A stretch of DNA of 64,000 bases from Siphonodentalium dalli (lineage: Eukaryota > Mollusca > Scaphopoda > Gadilida > Siphonodentaliidae). Shown here piece by piece: positions 60,482 through 64,000 of the stretch (position 1 is the first letter of the stretch; every line of letters starts with the position of its first letter). The position numbers and the translations under genes are program-made. The stretch covers positions 53,145,762-53,209,761 of the forward strand of contig CP136061.1 of assembly GCA_032622095.1 (NCBI GenBank), written 5' to 3'. The notes below the pieces were generated by a model. It worked only from the letters and a program-made list of their open reading frames with translations, was not told the origin of the DNA and ran no database searches.

Positions 60482-61484
60482 ATCTCATATATATTTTGAA
60501 GACCTCTGTTTGTATGTCTGTATGTTTGTCTGTCTGTATGTTTGTCTGTCTGTATGTTTGTCTGTCTGTCTGTCTGTCATTGATACAAATCTACGATTCA
60601 CGACCGATCGGGACGAAACTTGGTACGTGTGTGTAGTTTGACCAGGCGGTGGACGTTGTCGTATTGGCGCGCCCGTGCGGCGCCCGATTCGCGCATGCGC
60701 AGACGATATCTCGGAAACGGGTGGAGCTATCGACTTGAAATCGTCGGGCTGGGTAGAGCTATCGACATGAAATTTGGTTTTTGAATAGCCCGGACAACGT
60801 CGGGCTCATCGGCTAGTCTCATATATATTTTGAAGACCTGTCTGTTTGTATGTTTGTTTGTCTGTCTGTCATTTATACAAATCTACGATTCTCGACCGAT
60901 CGGGACGAAACTTGGTACGTGCGTGTAGTTTGACCAGGCGGTGAACGATGATGTCGTATTGGCGAGCCCGTGCGACGCCCGTGCAGCGCATGCGCAGACG
61001 AGATCTCGGAAACGGGTGGAGCTATCGACTTGAAATTTGGTATGTGAATGTATCTTGCCCCGGATACGAATTTTATCGGGTCGCCGATCTCGTGCGACGC
61101 AAGCTTCGCGCATGCGCATACCAGATCTCGGAAACGGGTGGAGCTATCGACTTGAAATTTGGTTTTTGAATAGCCCGGACAACGTCGGGCTCATCGGCTA
61201 GTCTCATATATATTTGAAGACCTGTTTGTATGTATGTTTGTATGTCATTGATACAAATCTACGATTCTCGACCGATCGGGACGAAACTTGGTACGTTTGT
61301 GTAGTTTCACCAGGCGGTGGACGTCGTCGTATTGTCGAGCCCGTGCGGCGACCGCTTCGCGCATGCGCAGACCAGATATCGGAAACGGGTGGAGCTATCG
61401 ACTTGAAATTTGGTTTTTGAATAGCTATCTACTTGAAATTTGGTTTTTGAATAGCCCGGACAACGTCAGGCTCATCGGCTAGTA
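60482..61484 (+). mobile_element. second tandem array of Helentron-like elements (three units)
   Basis: Three head-to-tail units, 60482-60815, 60816-61201 and 61202-61481. Each runs from tctcatatatatttgaagac-type heads through GTCT/GTAT tracts (long in unit 1) to 'cggacaacgtcgggctcatc' and CTAG. Each carries only one or two 122-bp core copies, unlike the 32-kb array. The last unit has a short tandem duplication of acttgaaatttggtttttga at its tail. Confidence 0.85.
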
Positions 61485-62012
61485 TAATATATATTAAATT
61501 TATAATAGAGTTGTCCACCACTCTACCGTAGAGCGTTTTACGTGGCTTTCATTTGGATTTTTATTGATCAGTATATTACATGCAACTATTGCAATAAAAT
61601 CTTCATACTTTTAAAACAGTAAGTCACACCTAGTTAATGGTATAAAACTATCAAATAGAGTTCATTAATAACACTGGAATGAATTTCCGAACATTCGAGC
61701 TGCGTTAGAGTTGTTGGTTTCGGAAAACATGTTTCCATCACCCCCCCCCCCCCCCCACAAGAGGTTTTTCGTTGGGTTTACCTGACCCGCTGACGTCGAC
61801 TCCTGGTGGACTCCGGCGCGGATTGATGGCAATGATAGTGTTCTCATTATTGGATAATGGAGAACACTGGCCTATATAAACAATATTGTAACAGTCTTGC
61901 CTGTACAACTACATAGCACATGGGAATTAATCTAATTTAAATTGAAATGGACGACACAAATAAACTGTCTCATTTCACACACAAGAGACAACGGAGAGAA
62001 TGGCAGGCAGAC
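61485..62012. other. unassigned DNA with a C16 run
   Basis: C16 at 61741-61756; otherwise nothing recognised. Confidence 0.45.
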
Positions 62013-62330
62013 GACAAGGGGTACATTACACTAAATCCGGCTATTTATTTGACCATCTCCTTTTATACTCAATAGAATATATACAATAAATTAATGAATT
62101 TGAGCCATGTATTAGTGAAAAATATACTCATGTGCTCTATAAACGATGCACACATGGCAACTATATAATGAAAATGAATGGCTGGAGTCTGAGATTCATG
62201 TTCATTATAATTACCATGCCGTTTGCATCGTTCATAAAGAACGCGAGTCTACAGTACCGCTTTAACATTATTGTCAGTGAAAGAGATGACTTCACAAATA
62301 TTGTGCCATTAGGAATGTAAAAGGACAACA
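62013..62330 (+). repeat. dispersed repeat D, copy 2, with foldback
   Basis: Matches 12712-12935 (ttacactaaatccgg, 'aattaatgaatttgagccat'). Here 62136-62176 is imperfectly inverted at 62200-62240 (aacgatgcacacatggcaac versus ..accatgccgtttgcatcgtt). Confidence 0.65.
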
Positions 62331-62619
62331 TTGTAACGGGGGGTACATGTATTTACTTGAACTTAAATTGCCAAGGGTAACTGACCACTCTGTTCCGCGA
62401 TTTTTATCTCAGACCCCTGGATTTCAACTAAAATATGTGGGGCTAGTTGGTGTACCCTGGCGGATGTTATAACGTGGTTAGTTTTAAAATTCAATTCTCA
62501 TAAAAAAAAAATTGTGCAAGAAGTAAACTCTTAATTTGTTTTTCAATTTAATTTTTTTTCAATCTTTTTTGTTTGTTAAATTGAGCAAGACGTTAAATCT
62601 AAACTAATATATATTTTTT
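62331..62619. other. unassigned AT-rich DNA
   Basis: Nothing recognised. Confidence 0.4.
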
Positions 62620-63080
62620 AAAGATATGACCCTGGCTCCGCCAATGTTTGCCCCAGTGATCCAATTTCAACAAATATGAACCCAAGAACACTCCATAACA
62701 AATATATTAAAGCTAAATGGGCCCCCCGATGATTCTTGAGAAGTCGCTTTAAAATTACTATGGAGGGAAAGAGTTATGGCTCTGGCTTCGCAAATATTTG
62801 ACTTTGTGACCACATTTTAACCAACGAAGAATGTTAGTCACCTAGGGAACATCCACACCAAATATGAACCAAATTGGTCTTACGGTTCTGGAGAAAAAAA
62901 AAATCATTTCGTACTTTTCTTGAAATACCATTGAAAAATGGTGATTAGAAATAAACGCATTTGTATATTTGTATACTTGTTGACTGATCGGCGGACGTCC
63001 CAGTGTCCCGACGGACGGAGGACGAGGAATGATGACAATAGCTCAACCAGGGACTTACTCTCATGTGAGCTATAAAGGTA
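62620..63080 (+). repeat. lophotrochozoan-type repeat ending at an 'agctca…tgagct' pair
   Basis: Two ~190-bp diverged units (..ccctggctccgccaat / ..gctctggcttcgcaaat, each with aaatatga.cc.aa..ggtcttacggttctggagaa). They are followed by gtcccgacggacggaggacg, aatgatgacaatagctcaac and, after 20 bp, catgtgagctataaa. This matches a repeat layout common in mollusc sequences. Confidence 0.65.
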
Positions 63081-63379
63081 TGTAACTCTGGTTGGTAAAA
63101 ATGGGATGGGATACGAAATTTCAATCCATTCAGTTTGACAATAACAATGATATTTGTTGAAAAGTTCCAGTCGAGAATTTATAAATTCATACCTTTTCTA
63201 AGGAATGGACCAAACGGCATTATCTGGTTCTGGCTTGAAAGTTTAATACATTCAGCATGCGACCATCTTTTTTAAATTCAGAGCTGCTTGTCGAGCAAGA
63301 GCTGAACGAAAGAAGATACAAATGATTAGACAGTAATAATAATAAACATGAACCAAGAGAAACAACTCTATATACGAAG
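63081..63379. other. unassigned DNA
   Basis: Nothing recognised. Confidence 0.4.
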
Positions 63380-63468
63380 CAGCTCAGACATCCAATGATG
63401 AATTTGCCGTCACCAAGTGATTGACGCCCTTCATTGGAAACCGCGAAGTGGTATGCATCACCATTGCT
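63380..63468 (-). other. exon-like segment, copy 1 of a direct duplication
   Basis: On the minus strand, after cgagacag (acceptor-like), the frame reads NGDAYHFAVSNEG then LGDGKFIIGCLSCF and meets gtatat (donor-like). A diverged copy lies 454 bp away. I do not recognise the protein. It could be two exons of a tandemly duplicated gene or a simple DNA repeat. Confidence 0.35.
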
Positions 63469-63833
63469 GTCTCGGCAATTTAAACTTGGACCGGTTTTTA
63501 ATTTGAGGACAGGGTATTTACTACCATGCTTATAATCTGTAATAATCGCACATTACCTGTATACCATCAATTATTTAATAAATAGAGCATGGCATTGGCT
63601 TTTCAAAACTCCATCGCTATTAAATAACCAAATATATATATACATACCAGCTTCAACCTCCCTTCCTCAAGTGACAGGTTCTTCAAAAACATGAACTGCA
63701 TTCTTTCCAATTCGTCACAAACTCTGCCATGCGACACCTTCTAAAGATGGAGCCTACAAAGTAGACAAAACCAACTTTTAGCATTTAGTTCTAAAAATCT
63801 TGTTTCAAATTCAATATTCAAAATTACAGCCAG

Positions 63834-63920
63834 GCAGCTCAGACAACCAAGGAAGATTTTCCGGTCACCGAGGTAATTTCACACTCTTCAGTGGAAACCG
63901 CGAAGTGATATTAATCATAA
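63834..63920 (-). other. exon-like segment, copy 2, frame disrupted
   Basis: Minus-strand YHFAVSTEE, then after a one-base shift LGDRKIFLGCLSC, matching copy 1. It has a stop just before YHF and the frameshift, so it would be a pseudo-exon if coding. Confidence 0.35.
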
Positions 63921-64000
63921 CTAATATATATTTTATTACTTTCTTCTATTTTCAAGCTTGATTTAGTTGCAACATTTTGTGCCAACCCAGATCAACTCTA

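Overview
This window looks like a gene-poor, repeat-saturated stretch of a metazoan nuclear genome. It is most likely from a marine lophotrochozoan, and I favour a mollusc. The reasons are short, stop-riddled reading frames, AT-rich composition, SINEs with pol III boxes, a decayed LINE, Helentron/DINE-1-like elements with GTCT microsatellites and CTAG ends, and repeats of the 'gggccataactctgg...acggacgg' kind that I associate with bivalves and gastropods. I found no prokaryotic operon, rRNA, intact tRNA, CRISPR array or confidently complete host gene. Taxonomy is inference.

Layout. 0-3.2 kb: a tRNA-derived SINE with an exact 14-bp target duplication, a 1.5-kb Harbinger-like TIR element, and a 400-bp TTAA-flanked hairpin MITE. 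3.5-8.3 kb: a reverse SINE head, then the first of three copies (3.9-8.3, 27.2-31.8 and 43.0-46.5 kb) of a giant foldback element. Its arms enclose a degenerate 41-42-bp minisatellite that switches strand at a conserved core. 8.3-13.4 kb: a G18 run, a ~153-bp tandem repeat, a six-hairpin TTAA element and small MITEs. 13.4-21.4 kb: an apparent 8-kb unit with ~450-bp inverted arms around a 6.5-kb satellite of 36-bp monomers with higher-order structure. 21.4-23.2 kb: about ten copies of a GAGTCAACTCGTACCC motif that changes strand on the right.

25.2-26.9 kb holds the 3' end of a dead non-LTR retrotransposon, split by a Helentron-like element. The same Helentron family forms a 4.7-kb tandem array at 32.2-36.9 kb, containing a 2,016-bp near-identical duplication, and a 1-kb array at 60.5-61.5 kb. 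37.5-42.9 kb has nested small elements, including a TTAA element inside an older repeat and a second 400-bp hairpin MITE inverted relative to the first. 46.5-52.8 kb has a candidate 80-codon frame, a 23-bp direct-repeat pair, a 440-bp inverted pair 2.6 kb apart and a palindrome-rich MITE. 54.0-55.9 kb is a nested TIR element. 56-64 kb is mostly unassigned DNA with lophotrochozoan repeats and a duplicated exon-like segment near the right edge.

No pathway can be assembled from this window. What can be read is transposon stratigraphy, tandem-repeat birth inside transposons, and inverted-repeat architecture. Family boundaries were found by eye, so edges without a stated terminal repeat or target duplication may be off by tens of bases.
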